Of a stretch of 64,000 nucleotides of DNA, positions 44,792 through 53,261 are shown one piece after another. Under the pieces are notes generated by a model. It saw nothing but the letters and a program-made list of their open reading frames with translations, was not told the origin of the DNA and did not search any database. Both the position numbers and the translations under genes were made by a program. Source of the DNA: Cyclobacteriaceae bacterium (GTDB lineage: Bacteria; Bacteroidota; Bacteroidia; Cytophagales; Cyclobacteriaceae); contig JAEUUC010000008.1 of the NCBI GenBank assembly GCA_016787665.1, positions 62,001 to 126,000 of the forward strand, given 5' to 3'. Every line of letters starts with the position of its first letter. Positions within the stretch are counted from its first letter, which is position 1.

Positions 44792-46698
44792 TCGAGTTCG
44801 TCCAGTTGAAGGGCTACTTCCTCCCAACGCTCGGTCACCTTCTTTATTTGATCGGCAACCGTAGTGAATCTGGCCTGCACTTCGGTCAACTTGTTGAAGT
44901 TGCTGTACACCTCCGGCTTCGCCATTTCGTCTTCCAGGCTCTTTTTCTGCGATTCGAACGAGGACAGATTTTCCTCCAGCGTCTTCAGTTCCTGACGAAG
45001 CGCTTTCAGCTTACGGTCGTTCTCCTGTTTTTCACTCGGGGCGGCCTCGGCCTTCTTCTCCTCTTTCTTTTTCGGAGGCGGGGCATCGGGTGTGCCGTTC
45101 AGGATATTCTTTTTATGCCAGTACTCGTACTCGTCATACGTGCCCGGGTACTCTTTGATCTGCTTGTTCTCGATGTACCAGATCTTGTTGGCAATCTGGC
45201 TGATGAAGTGGCGGTTGTGCGACACGACCACAAACGTGCCCTGGTATTGTTGGAGGGCCTGGATCAGGATGTTTTCCGAGATAAAGTCGAGGTGGTTGGT
45301 CGGTTCATCCAGCAACAGGAAGTTGGCTTCGGAGATCAGCGTTTTAGCCAGTGCCACGCGTGACTTTTCACCACCGCTCAGTACTTTGATCTTCTTGAAC
45401 TGATCTTCATCGGAAAACAGGAAGCAACCGAGTATGCCGCGGAGTTCCTGTTCCGGTTTGCCGCTGCCGGCTTGCTTGAGCTCTTCCAGAATTTCGTTCT
45501 CCACGTGCAGCGCTTCCAGCTGGTGCTGCGCATAAAAGCCCTGGATCACATTATACCCGATGGTGCGCTCACCGTCCACCGGCTCGGTGCCGCTGAGAAT
45601 GCGCAACAAGGTTGATTTCCCGCGGCCGTTGGCCCCGATCAAGGCAATTTTATCTCCCCGCTCGATCGAGGCATTGGTGTGTTGGAGAATCTGCAAATCG
45701 CCATAGGCTTTCGACAGATCTTTAAGGGTGACCACGTGGCGCCCCGAGGGCTGGTTGAATTTGAATTTGAAATTGACGGTAGCGCTGTCGTCCACCACCT
45801 CTTCAATCAAATCCATGCGGTCAATGGCCTTAATGCGCGATTGCACCTGCCTGGCTTTGCTGGCCTTAGCTTTGAAGCGTTCGATAAAACGCTCGGCCTG
45901 GCGGATTTTCGCCTGCTGATTCTCGTAGGCGTTTTGCTGAATGGTTTCGCGCAGCTCTTTTTCCCTCAGGTAGAAACTGTAGTTACCTTCATAGGTCACC
46001 AGTTGCTGCTGGGTTACTTCCACCGTTTTGGTTACTACGTTATCCAAAAACGTGCGGTCGTGCGACACAATCATCACAGCGCCATCGTAGTTGCGTAAGT
46101 AATTTTCCACCCACTCAATAGAAGGCAGGTCCAGGTGGTTGGTGGGTTCGTCCAGCATGAGCAGGGCCGGCTTTTCGAGCAGCAACTTGGCCAGCATCAC
46201 CCGCATGCGCCAGCCACCGGAGAATTCCCGCAGGGGCCGGTGCAAGTCCTGGGTTGAAAAGCCAATACCTTCCAGCACTTCTTCTGCTTTGGCCTGCATG
46301 GTATAGCCATCCAGTTGCTCAAACTTTTCTTGAAGCCGCGTGAGTTTGTCCACCAGGCTGTCCTCGTATTCGGTTTCCAGCTTGTGCAGAATTTTTTCGA
46401 TCTGGCGCTGGGTATCCACGGCCACCTTAAAGGCCTCCATGGCCACGGTGAGAATGGCGTCATCGGTTTGGTAGGAGAGCAGGTCCTGGTTGAGGAAACC
46501 GATGGTGCAGTCTTTCGACTTACTCACCGAGCCACCATCCAGCGTTAACTCGCCATTGATGATTTTGAGCAGCGTGGACTTGCCGCGGCCGTTAAGGCCG
46601 ATGAGGCCGATTTTGTCGTTGGGGCGCACGAACATGGACGCATTTTCGTACAGCGGCCGGCCGCCAATGAAATAGGAGATATTGTTTACCGAAATCAC
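44788..46698 (-). CDS. ABC-F ATPase, Uup/YheS-like
   Basis: A 636-residue soluble tandem ABC protein. The start is GTG at 46698, which gives the usual M-I-S-V-N-N-I-S-Y opening; the frame continues 182 codons upstream, but that part is antisense to the propeller gene. Domain 1 has G-L-N-G-R-G-K-S-T, F-S-G-G-W-R-M-R and L-D-E-P-T-N-H-L-D; domain 2 has G-A-N-G-R-G-K-S-T, L-S-G-G-E-K-S-R and again D-E-P-T-N-H-L-D. A Lys-rich linker and C-terminal coiled coil (about 540-636) follow. A -7 element five bases ahead of the GTG suggests leaderless mRNA. Confidence 0.93.
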   Translation of the reverse strand: MISVNNISYFIGGRPLYENASMFVRPNDKIGLIGLNGRGKSTLLKIINGELTLDGGSVSKSKDCTIGFLNQDLLSYQTDDAILTVAMEAFKVAVDTQRQIEKILHKLETEYEDSLVDKLTRLQEKFEQLDGYTMQAKAEEVLEGIGFSTQDLHRPLREFSGGWRMRVMLAKLLLEKPALLMLDEPTNHLDLPSIEWVENYLRNYDGAVMIVSHDRTFLDNVVTKTVEVTQQQLVTYEGNYSFYLREKELRETIQQNAYENQQAKIRQAERFIERFKAKASKARQVQSRIKAIDRMDLIEEVVDDSATVNFKFKFNQPSGRHVVTLKDLSKAYGDLQILQHTNASIERGDKIALIGANGRGKSTLLRILSGTEPVDGERTIGYNVIQGFYAQHQLEALHVENEILEELKQAGSGKPEQELRGILGCFLFSDEDQFKKIKVLSGGEKSRVALAKTLISEANFLLLDEPTNHLDFISENILIQALQQYQGTFVVVSHNRHFISQIANKIWYIENKQIKEYPGTYDEYEYWHKKNILNGTPDAPPPKKKEEKKAEAAPSEKQENDRKLKALRQELKTLEENLSSFESQKKSLEDEMAKPEVYSNFNKLTEVQARFTTVADQIKKVTERWEEVALQLDELE

Positions 46699-46703
46699 GG
46701 CCG

Positions 46704-46711
46704 CAAAAATA
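46704..46711 (-). promoter_or_regulatory. -7 element (TATTTTTG, minus strand) at the ABC-F start
   Basis: A perfect TAnnTTTG on the minus strand only five bases before the GTG start; TTA, not TTG, stands at -33 (17 bases). Transcription would start at or next to the GTG. Confidence 0.5.
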
Positions 46712-46815
46712 CGGGTTGTCGGCTGATTTAACGCGATCACCGCCAGTGGTAAACTTTTGTTTCCGGAACTTGTTGAAAATGGCGATCTATGCCACTTATC
46801 GTAATCCCTGATGCT

Positions 46816-47937
46816 ATGAAGAAGTTTACCCTTGTATTCGTTGTGGTTATGGCCGCCATGTTCTCCTGCTCCAACAGCAGCGAGGATGCCGGTAAGCCAT
46901 CCCTGGCCGATATCAAATTGCCGGCTGGCTTTTCTATTTCTGTGTTTGCCGAAGTGCCCAATGCCCGCTCCCTGGCCATCAGCCCAAGTGGGACTGTGTT
47001 TGTCGGCAACAGGGATGAAGACAAGGTGTATGCCGTGAAAGATACCAACGGTGACTTTGTGGCCGATAAAAAATGGGTGCTGGCCAGTGGCCTGAATATG
47101 CCCAATGGCGTAGCCTTCAAAGATGGGGACCTCTACATTGCCGAAGTGAGCCGCATTTCGCGCATTCGCGATGTGGAGAACAAACTGGACAACCCCGGCA
47201 AGCCGGAGGTGATTTACGATCAATACCCGACCGAGACGCACCACGGCTGGAAGTATATTGCCTTTGGACCCGATGGAAAACTGTACGTGCCGGTGGGGGC
47301 ACCGTGCAACATCTGCGAGTCAGAAGACCCGGTCTATGCCAGCATCACGCGCCTGAATGCCGATGGCAGCGGCATGGAAGTGTTCGCCAGCGGTGTGCGA
47401 AATACGGTTGGCTTCACCTGGCACCCACAAACCGGCAACATTTGGTTTACCGACAACGGCCGCGACATGATGGGCGATGACATTCCCCCCTGTGAACTGA
47501 ATACGGCTGACAAAGCCGGGATGCATTTCGGTTATCCATATTGCCACGGAGGAACCATTAAGGACCCGGAGTTCGGTGATAAACGGCCGTGTTCGGACTT
47601 TACCGTACCGGCTCAAAACCTGGGCCCGCACACGGCACCGCTCGGCCTGAAGTTTTACACGGGCACGATGTTCCCGGAAGAATACCGCAACCAGATTTTC
47701 GTGGCTGAACATGGAAGCTGGAACCGAACCAAGAAGATTGGCTACCGCCTCTCGCTGGTCAGGTTGGATGCCAATGGTCAAGCGGTGAGCTACGCGACCT
47801 TTGCCCAGGGCTGGCTTAACGAGACCACCCAGAAAGCCTGGGGCCGGCCGGTGGATGTGCTGGTGTTGCCGGATGGTTCCCTGCTGGTGAGCGATGATCA
47901 GGCCAACTTGATCTACCGCATTACCTACAAAGGGTAG
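46816..47937 (+). CDS. sorbosone-dehydrogenase-like beta-propeller lipoprotein
   Basis: A 373-residue lipoprotein (lipobox M-F-S-C, Cys about 18). The ATG at 46816 is preferred since an earlier start adds nine non-signal residues. The mature part is a six-bladed propeller of the glucose/sorbosone dehydrogenase (PQQ-binding) family: L-P-A-G-F-x-I-S-V-F-A near 40, Y-I-A-F-G-P-D-G-K-L-Y-V-P-V-G near 160, and H-G-S-W-N-R-T near 310. It would oxidise a sugar or alcohol in the periplasm, but the substrate is unknown. It diverges from the ABC-F gene. Confidence 0.9.
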   Translation: MKKFTLVFVVVMAAMFSCSNSSEDAGKPSLADIKLPAGFSISVFAEVPNARSLAISPSGTVFVGNRDEDKVYAVKDTNGDFVADKKWVLASGLNMPNGVAFKDGDLYIAEVSRISRIRDVENKLDNPGKPEVIYDQYPTETHHGWKYIAFGPDGKLYVPVGAPCNICESEDPVYASITRLNADGSGMEVFASGVRNTVGFTWHPQTGNIWFTDNGRDMMGDDIPPCELNTADKAGMHFGYPYCHGGTIKDPEFGDKRPCSDFTVPAQNLGPHTAPLGLKFYTGTMFPEEYRNQIFVAEHGSWNRTKKIGYRLSLVRLDANGQAVSYATFAQGWLNETTQKAWGRPVDVLVLPDGSLLVSDDQANLIYRITYKG

Positions 47938-47985
47938 CCCGCAGTTTTTTCTTCAGAGTTTAAGTTGAACCTGATCAAGGGCGAT

Positions 47986-48014
47986 TTGCCATTGGGTAAA
48001 TCGTCTTACCTTTC
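47986..48014 (+). promoter_or_regulatory. promoter of the amidohydrolase gene
   Basis: TTG (47986-47988), 18 bases, then TACCTTTC (48007-48014), one mismatch from TAnnTTTG; the leader to the ATG at 48041 is about 20 bases. Confidence 0.55.
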
Positions 48015-48040
48015 TATTCTTAATCTTAAACCCTGCCAAC

Positions 48041-49753
48041 ATGAAGCAGCTATGCGTTGGATTCCTTTTACTTGCGGTTCTTTTTTCGTGTGGTCCTAAA
48101 TCCGATCCCACAGCAGGTCATTCGGCAACGTTGTATTTTAACGGTAACATCATCACGATGGCGGGCGACAGCGCTGTGTATGCCGAGGCGCTGGTGACGG
48201 ATAGCGGTAAGATTGTTTTTGTCGGAGCGCTGGCCGATGCGCGGAAGCAATTTGCAGCTGCTGCGCAAAAAGATATTCAGGGAGCTACATTGCTTCCCGG
48301 CTTTATCGATGCGCACGGGCATACGTACATGGCCGGCCTTCAGCGTATTTCGGCCAATCTTTTGTCGCCACCAGACGGGCCGGTGACCACCATAGCTGAG
48401 CTTCAGCAACAGGTAAAAGACTGGACTGCTGCCAATCAGGAGCTGGTGAACAAGGTGGGCTGGATTATCGGTTTTGGTTACGATGATGGTCAACTGAAAG
48501 AACAAAGACATCCGACTGCGTCAGAGTTGGATGCGATATCAAAGGACATTCCCGTGTTGCTCATCCATCAATCGGCTCATTTGTTTGCCGTTAACCATAA
48601 AGCGTTGGAGTTGTCGGGCATAACGGCCTCCACACCAAACCCAGGTGGCGGTGTTATCCGCAGGGAGGCGGATGGTAAAACACCCAACGGAGTGTTGGAA
48701 GAAACCGCAGGCATTCGGGTGGCCTATGGTCTCATTTCCCGGTTTGATGAAAGCGACAATACGCGTCTCGCGCTGGCCGGTTTGGACGCCTATGCTGCAT
48801 TTGGGTTTACCACCGTGCAGGAAGGACGGGCCAATAAATCCATTGCCGAAACCTGGGAGCGCCTCGCCCGTGACGGGCAACTGAAGCTCGATGTGGCGGT
48901 GTACCCGGATATTTTTTCGGAGCAAGCCTATCTTCGCGGTCGACAGAGCTCGGTAACCTACCGCAATCACTTTCGACTGGCGGGCATCAAGATGAGTCTG
49001 GACGGATCGCCTCAGGGCCGCACTGCGTGGATGACCCAGCCCTACAAGACGCCCCCGGAGGGACAGGATAAAGACTATGCCGGGTACCCCGCTTATTCCA
49101 GTAGCCGTGTCGTTGACACGCTCGTGCAGCAGGCCTATCGCAACCGCTGGCAAATTCTGGCTCATTGCAATGGCGATGCGGCCGCAGAAGCATTTATCAA
49201 CTCGGTGCAAAAGGCAAATGAGCAATTCGGAAGAAGTGACCGAAGACCCGTCATGATTCACGCCCAGACCGTTCGTTTCGATCAGTTGGACCGAATGAAG
49301 GCCGAAGGCATCATCCCGGCCTTTTTCAGTTTGCATACCTACTACTGGGGCGACTGGCATCGCGATGTAACGCTGGGCCGCGAGCGCGCCTACCGGATTT
49401 CACCCACCGCCACGGCTTTGAAAAAAGGCATGATCTTCACTCAGCACCACGATGCACCCGTGGTGCTGCCCAGCAGTGTAATGGTGCTGCACACTACCGT
49501 CAATCGGGTGAGCCGCAGTGGCGATGTCATCGGGCCGGATGAGCGTGTGACAGCGTATCAGGCGTTAAAAAGCATCACGGATTGGGCCGCGTATCAACAT
49601 TTCGAGGAATCAACAAAGGGAACGTTGGAAGTTGGAAAGGTGGCTGACCTGGTTATTCTCGATCGCAACCCGTTAACCATCGACCCCATGACGCTCAAAG
49701 ATATCGTGGTGGTGGAGACGATTAAGGAGGGGGGTACTGTGTATAAGCGCTAG
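48041..49753 (+). CDS. YtcJ-like amidohydrolase lipoprotein
   Basis: A 570-residue exported lipoprotein (lipobox V-L-F-S-C, Cys about 17) of the amidohydrolase superfamily, YtcJ-like branch. The metal motif G-F-I-D-A-H-G-H is at about 85-92, two further His sites occur in A-H-C-N-G-D-A-A and I-H-A-Q-T, and the terminal region has K-G-x-L-E-x-G-K-V-A-D-L-V-I-L-D, the family's C-terminal beta-sandwich motif. It hydrolyses an unknown amide or related substrate in the periplasm. It is convergent with the following gene after three bases. Confidence 0.93.
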   Translation: MKQLCVGFLLLAVLFSCGPKSDPTAGHSATLYFNGNIITMAGDSAVYAEALVTDSGKIVFVGALADARKQFAAAAQKDIQGATLLPGFIDAHGHTYMAGLQRISANLLSPPDGPVTTIAELQQQVKDWTAANQELVNKVGWIIGFGYDDGQLKEQRHPTASELDAISKDIPVLLIHQSAHLFAVNHKALELSGITASTPNPGGGVIRREADGKTPNGVLEETAGIRVAYGLISRFDESDNTRLALAGLDAYAAFGFTTVQEGRANKSIAETWERLARDGQLKLDVAVYPDIFSEQAYLRGRQSSVTYRNHFRLAGIKMSLDGSPQGRTAWMTQPYKTPPEGQDKDYAGYPAYSSSRVVDTLVQQAYRNRWQILAHCNGDAAAEAFINSVQKANEQFGRSDRRPVMIHAQTVRFDQLDRMKAEGIIPAFFSLHTYYWGDWHRDVTLGRERAYRISPTATALKKGMIFTQHHDAPVVLPSSVMVLHTTVNRVSRSGDVIGPDERVTAYQALKSITDWAAYQHFEESTKGTLEVGKVADLVILDRNPLTIDPMTLKDIVVVETIKEGGTVYKR

Positions 49754-49756
49754 GAT

Positions 49757-50263
49757 TTAAAAATCCTCCGCCACTTCTTCAATCTTTTTCGTTTTGTCTT
49801 TCATCATCAGCCGGTGCACGCGGCTGCTGGAATAAATCAGGCTGATGGCGTTCTTGCCGTGCGCCTTGTACACGAGGCTGATGCTGTCACCTTTCCAGTA
49901 ATACGTTTCGCTGCGGATACTGTAGGTGGAACGGCCGTAGGCTTTTTCCAACCCCTGCATGATGCGGGGATCTTTGGCCGTAATCACCTGGATCTGATAA
50001 ACCTGATCCTGAAACGATTTAAGTTTAATCTCTTTCACTTTCACTCCGCCAATGCTTTCGTAGTCCGGGTGCTCCACCCGGTAAAGTTTAGCCGAAAACT
50101 CGTTGCGCTCTTGAATCTCCTTTTCAAAAATCAGGCCCTTGATGCTGTCCGTGGTGAAATCCAACCGGATGTTTTTGAACCCCCTGCGCTTATTTAACTC
50201 CTCCACAGACTGGCCGCAGGCCAGGGTGGTAATCAACATGAGTATAGGGGTGACTTTGTTCAC
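49757..50263 (-). CDS. secreted protein of unknown family
   Basis: A 168-residue exported protein. I choose the GTG at 50263 because it begins the signal peptide (N-K-V-T-P-I-L-M-L-I-T-T-L-A-C-G-Q) and overlaps the stop of the upstream DUF2911 gene as GTGA; an ATG further upstream (50314) would add 17 residues within that gene. The mature part is a compact alpha/beta domain with R-R-G-F-K-N-I-R-L and K-I-E-E-V-A at the C-terminus. I recognise no family. It is cotranscribed with DUF2911. Confidence 0.6.
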   Translation of the reverse strand: MNKVTPILMLITTLACGQSVEELNKRRGFKNIRLDFTTDSIKGLIFEKEIQERNEFSAKLYRVEHPDYESIGGVKVKEIKLKSFQDQVYQIQVITAKDPRIMQGLEKAYGRSTYSIRSETYYWKGDSISLVYKAHGKNAISLIYSSSRVHRLMMKDKTKKIEEVAEDF

Positions 50264-50787
50264 GGTTTGGGTTCTTTGAACTGAAGTTGAAGAAGTATAC
50301 TCACCTGGTCCCATGCCAACCGGATGTCGGCCTGATCGTTTCGGGGTTTGGCTTCGATGGTAAAGCGTTCAAACGATTCGTCCCGGAGCATTTGCACGGG
50401 AACCTCAAGTCGCAACACGTCCAGCTTGGCGTTGTAATTGTAGCTGCCCCATTGTCCTACATCGCTGTTGAAGATGACGGTCCACTGGTTGGGCTGGGGG
50501 ATGGTGAACAACGAATAGGTACCAGCCGGAAGCAATTGGCCGTTGATCTCCATATCGCGCGTGCTGGTCCATTCGGTAGCCTCGTTGGCTCCGGTGCGCC
50601 ACACCTGGTTAAAAGGCACCAATTCACCGAAGATGGTGCGCCCCTTTTTGGCTGGGCGGCTATAGGTGATTTTGACGTACGCATCCTTGTAGCGCACAGT
50701 CGTCATGGCCAACGGGCTAGGACGCGCCCCCTCCACCTGGCCGAGGCAAGGCAGCGCAACAAGAAGACCCAACAAAATTCTGAACAT
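50260..50787 (-). CDS. DUF2911 secreted protein
   Basis: A 175-residue protein with a signal peptide (residues 1-17, ending C-L-G-Q). DUF2911 is recognised by V-K-I-T-Y-S-R-P-A-K-K-G-R-T-I-F-G, V-P-F-N-Q-V-W-R-T-G-A-N-E-A-T and L-P-A-G-T-Y-S-L-F-T-I-P. Members are small beta-sandwich proteins of Bacteroidota, with no assigned function. The ATG at 50787 is preferred to a frame running further upstream. Its stop overlaps the next gene's GTG. Confidence 0.92.
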   Translation of the reverse strand: MFRILLGLLVALPCLGQVEGARPSPLAMTTVRYKDAYVKITYSRPAKKGRTIFGELVPFNQVWRTGANEATEWTSTRDMEINGQLLPAGTYSLFTIPQPNQWTVIFNSDVGQWGSYNYNAKLDVLRLEVPVQMLRDESFERFTIEAKPRNDQADIRLAWDQVSILLQLQFKEPKP

Positions 50788-50834
50788 GATGCGGCAAAGA
50801 AAATCAATTAGGCTCAATTCGCATACCCCATCCA

Positions 50835-50865
50835 TTGCCGTGCCAATTGCCAACGCTTACCTTTA
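50835..50865 (+). promoter_or_regulatory. promoter abutting the dCMP deaminase start
   Basis: TTG (50835-50837), 20 bases, then TACCTTTA (50858-50865), one mismatch from TAnnTTTG. The ATG at 50871 is 5 bases further, so transcription should begin at or in the start codon. Confidence 0.5.
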
Positions 50866-50870
50866 CCCGG

Positions 50871-51353
50871 ATGGAACGCCCTGCTTTTGACGATATCTTT
50901 ATGGAATTGGCCGTTAACCTGGCTAAACGTTCGCACTGCATTAAGCGTCACGTAGGCGCAGTTCTGACAAAGGAAACGCGCATTATTTCGATCGGCTACA
51001 ACGGACCTCCGGCCGGCACGCATAACTGTGATGAGGAATGGCCCGACACCGGTTGCCCCCGCGACTCCAAGGGCGGCTGTTCGCTGGCGCTGCATGCCGA
51101 GCAGAATGCCATTCTCTATGCCGTCAAGAATAACACCTCGGTAGAGGGGGCGACATTATACGTGACGCTCTCGCCCTGCCTGGCCTGTTCGCGCATCATC
51201 TACAGTATGGGCATCAGGCGTGTGATCTTCCTCAAATCGTATGCCGAGCACAAAGGTTTGCCCAGCGATGAGGGGGTGGATTTTCTCAGGCGGTTTGGTG
51301 TCGCGTGCGAAGCCTACCAGGGCACGCTCACCAATGTGACGCACATGATCTAA
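50871..51353 (+). CDS. dCMP deaminase
   Basis: A 160-residue cytidine-deaminase-fold enzyme that turns dCMP into dUMP for thymidylate synthesis. The zinc site is H-A-E (about 79-81) with P-C-L-A-C (about 104-108). Between them lie the N-G-P-P-A-G motif and a second metal-ligand-like cluster (C-D-E-E-W-P-D-T-G-C-P-R), typical of the ComEB/phage-type dCMP deaminases. The ATG at 50871 fits the family opening; it is 5 bases past a -7 element, so the mRNA may be leaderless. Confidence 0.93.
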   Translation: MERPAFDDIFMELAVNLAKRSHCIKRHVGAVLTKETRIISIGYNGPPAGTHNCDEEWPDTGCPRDSKGGCSLALHAEQNAILYAVKNNTSVEGATLYVTLSPCLACSRIIYSMGIRRVIFLKSYAEHKGLPSDEGVDFLRRFGVACEAYQGTLTNVTHMI

Positions 51354-51377
51354 CCTTTTAAGACAGATTGAGGCCGG

Positions 51378-51731
51378 TTACCGGGTGGCCAGGGCTTTTT
51401 CCAGGGCCGCGATGAACGGTGCCGTAACACCTTTGGTTTTCTTCGCTTTCTCCTGCTGAAATACTTCCACGGCCCGGGCAACGGTTTCGTAAAGCCCTAC
51501 CGGGTTGCGGTCGTAGCGGTAGCTACCCACGCACCATTCGATAGCCGAACGCAGGTCTTCGGCCAAATTCAGACTCGTTAACTTGGCGTGCGCATCCAGT
51601 GCGGCTTTCTCAATAGGGTGGAGAGTCGGTGCTGCGGCCTTGGCCGGTTTTGGGGCTTTGGGTGCCGCGGCTTTGCGGGCGGGTTTGCTTTCGCTTTTAA
51701 CCGGGGCAGCTTTGGATGCAGTCTTCGCCAT
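51378..51731 (-). CDS. histone-like protein with Ala/Lys/Pro tail
   Basis: A 117-residue protein. Residues 1-37 are almost only Ala, Lys, Pro and Ser with K-P-A-K-A-A-type repeats, like the tail of histone H1-like proteins; residues 40-117 form a compact helical domain (H-P-I-E-K-A-A-L-D-A-H-A-K-L ... S-A-I-E-W-C-V-G-S-Y-R-Y-D). DNA binding through the basic tail is likely but inferred. It has its own consensus promoter. The 19-residue Lys/Ala microprotein gene lies 235 bases upstream on the same strand. Confidence 0.75.
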   Translation of the reverse strand: MAKTASKAAPVKSESKPARKAAAPKAPKPAKAAAPTLHPIEKAALDAHAKLTSLNLAEDLRSAIEWCVGSYRYDRNPVGLYETVARAVEVFQQEKAKKTKGVTAPFIAALEKALATR

Positions 51732-51751
51732 AGTCTTCGGGGTTGATGAGG

Positions 51752-51783
51752 CAAAGGTAGACCGCTGGTTTTGCCATCAGCAA
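51752..51783 (-). promoter_or_regulatory. consensus promoter of the histone-like gene
   Basis: On the minus strand: TTG (51783-51781), 21 bases, then a perfect TAnnTTTG (TACCTTTG, 51759-51752); the leader to the ATG at 51731 is about 15 bases. Confidence 0.75.
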
Positions 51784-51910
51784 GCAACAGCACGATTAAA
51801 TTTACGCAATCGAGTTAGGAAAAAGGCGAGCGAGAAGCGTTGCAGTAGAAAATTTGGAAGCGTTGGAGCACCGAAAGGTGAAAAACCGATTACCAACCGA
51901 GTGAAAAACA

Positions 51911-51941
51911 AAAGGGAAGTAGTCCTGGACCACTTCCCTTT
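51911..51941 (-). terminator. intrinsic terminator of the microprotein gene
   Basis: AAAGGGAAGT (51911-51920) pairs with ACTTCCCTTT (51932-51941). On the minus strand the stem is followed by a T-rich run (from the A-rich 51904-51910), so it ends the microprotein transcript. The remaining bases to 51784 hold a small hairpin CACC-GAAA-GGTG (51869-51880) and no gene. Confidence 0.85.
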
Positions 51942-51966
51942 GCAAAGAGTATTGAGATTAACTCAA

Positions 51967-52026
51967 TTACTTCTTCTTCTTAGCTGCCTTTTTCTTGGCG
52001 GCTTTTTTTGCTGCTTTCTTTGCCAT
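51967..52026 (-). CDS. 19-residue Lys/Ala microprotein
   Basis: An ATG-to-TAA frame of 20 codons encodes MAKKAAKKAAKKKAAKKKK, only Lys and Ala after Met. It is bracketed by a near-consensus promoter (52070-52098) and a strong terminator (51911-51941), which argues that it is a real short gene. Such sequence is like an isolated histone H1 or Hc1 tail and should bind nucleic acid. It lies 235 bases upstream of the histone-like gene. I know of no named family; its small size means that usual gene finders would miss it. Confidence 0.65.
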   Translation of the reverse strand: MAKKAAKKAAKKKAAKKKK

Positions 52027-52069
52027 AGCGTTTTACTGTTTTACGTTAAGATATTTGTTAAACGTTATC

Positions 52070-52098
52070 GAAAGGTATAACAAAAATTTATTCTGCAA
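52070..52098 (-). promoter_or_regulatory. promoter of the microprotein gene
   Basis: On the minus strand: TTG (52098-52096), 18 bases, TACCTTTC (52077-52070), one mismatch from TAnnTTTG. The surroundings are AT-rich. The leader to the ATG at 52026 is about 35 bases. Confidence 0.6.
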
Positions 52099-52176
52099 AA
52101 ATTTTTGAGAAAAAATTTACGTCACCGAAAATTTTTGTGTAGATGTGCGCGATCATTTTGATGCATAACTGCTCCA

Positions 52177-53208
52177 TCAACTTGCGCTCTCAATGATGTT
52201 TACTTCCGCTGCGATGTCAATTGAAAATTTTTCGCGCACATCGCGTTGAATTTCTTTTGCGAGAGAAAAAAGTTCAGCGCCTGTGGCTTGTCCATGATTG
52301 ACTAACACGAGGGCTTGCTGATGATGCACACCCGCACGACCCACACGTTTTCCTTTCCATCCGCATTGCTCAATCAACCAGCCGGCCGGAACTTTAATTA
52401 ATTGATTTTCAGATGGATAGGAGGGTATCTCCGGATAGCGTTCCCGCAGTTGTTCGAACTGCGCAACAGTGATCGAAGGGTTCTTGAAGAAGCTGCCGGC
52501 ATTGCCAATCTGTTTCGGATCAGGAAGTTTGCTGCTTCGAATGTGAATGACGGCATCACTGATGTGGCGAAGTGTTGGCGATGTAATTTTTTGTTGATCC
52601 AGAATGTTTTGTATCGCACCGTAGTGCGAGCGCAACACATGATTTTTCTTGGTCAACCTTAAAGTAACACTTGAGATAAAAAATTTTTCTTTCCAGGCGT
52701 GTTTAAAAACGCTTTCGCGGTACGAAAACTGACATTCTTCGTTGGTAAACGTCACTTCACGGCCGGTCGAGAGATCGATTCCTTTCACTTCTTCAATCAC
52801 TTCTTTCACCTCCACACCGTAGGCACCGATGTTTTGCATGGGTGCCGCACCCATCGTTCCGGGTATCAGCGATAAGTTTTCAACTCCACCGCGGTCGTGA
52901 TCGATGCATTGCATCACAAAGCTGTGCCAGTTGACGCCCGACCCAACTTCGATCACAATATTTTCTTCGGTTTCGTGCACCACCCGCTGTCCGAGTAGTT
53001 CATTACGCACCACTAAGCCATGAAAATCACCGAGGAAGAGCACGTTGCTGCCGCCACCGAGTATCAGAAAACGCTTCGTAAACCAACCTTGCGTGATCAA
53101 CTCGCGGATTTCATCAACGGAAGTAACCCGGCAAAACGAATCCGCAAAAGCGGAGACGCCAAACGTGGTATACGGTGCCAACGGTACGTGAGGTTCGATG
53201 CTGATCAT
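52177..53208 (-). CDS. murB: UDP-N-acetylenolpyruvoylglucosamine reductase
   Basis: A 343-residue FAD enzyme performing the second committed step of peptidoglycan precursor synthesis. The opening N-x-P-L-A-P-Y-T-T-F-type motif (here P-L-A-P-Y-T-T-F-G) is followed by the FAD-binding L-G-G-G-S-N-V-L-F (about 53-61), M-Q-N-I-G-A-Y-G-V-E (about 130), the catalytic-Ser segment G-N-A-G-S-F-F-K-N-P (about 225) and the catalytic Glu near the end (A-A-E-V-N). The type I (E. coli-like) length fits. The ATG at 53208 is preferred over a TTG upstream. Confidence 0.95.
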   Translation of the reverse strand: MISIEPHVPLAPYTTFGVSAFADSFCRVTSVDEIRELITQGWFTKRFLILGGGSNVLFLGDFHGLVVRNELLGQRVVHETEENIVIEVGSGVNWHSFVMQCIDHDRGGVENLSLIPGTMGAAPMQNIGAYGVEVKEVIEEVKGIDLSTGREVTFTNEECQFSYRESVFKHAWKEKFFISSVTLRLTKKNHVLRSHYGAIQNILDQQKITSPTLRHISDAVIHIRSSKLPDPKQIGNAGSFFKNPSITVAQFEQLRERYPEIPSYPSENQLIKVPAGWLIEQCGWKGKRVGRAGVHHQQALVLVNHGQATGAELFSLAKEIQRDVREKFSIDIAAEVNIIESAS

Positions 53209-53261
53209 ACGCGATGAACGGACCAGCAAGGAATAAAATTTGGACTACACTTGAAAGACAG

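Noticed and set aside
46699..47244. 182-codon N-terminal extension of the ABC-F frame
   Set aside because: It is antisense to the sorbosone-dehydrogenase-like gene and lacks family similarity; the normal ABC-F opening begins at the GTG at 46698.
51869..51880. GNRA-type hairpin CACC-GAAA-GGTG as an RNA gene
   Set aside because: The stem has only four base pairs, with no further structure around it.
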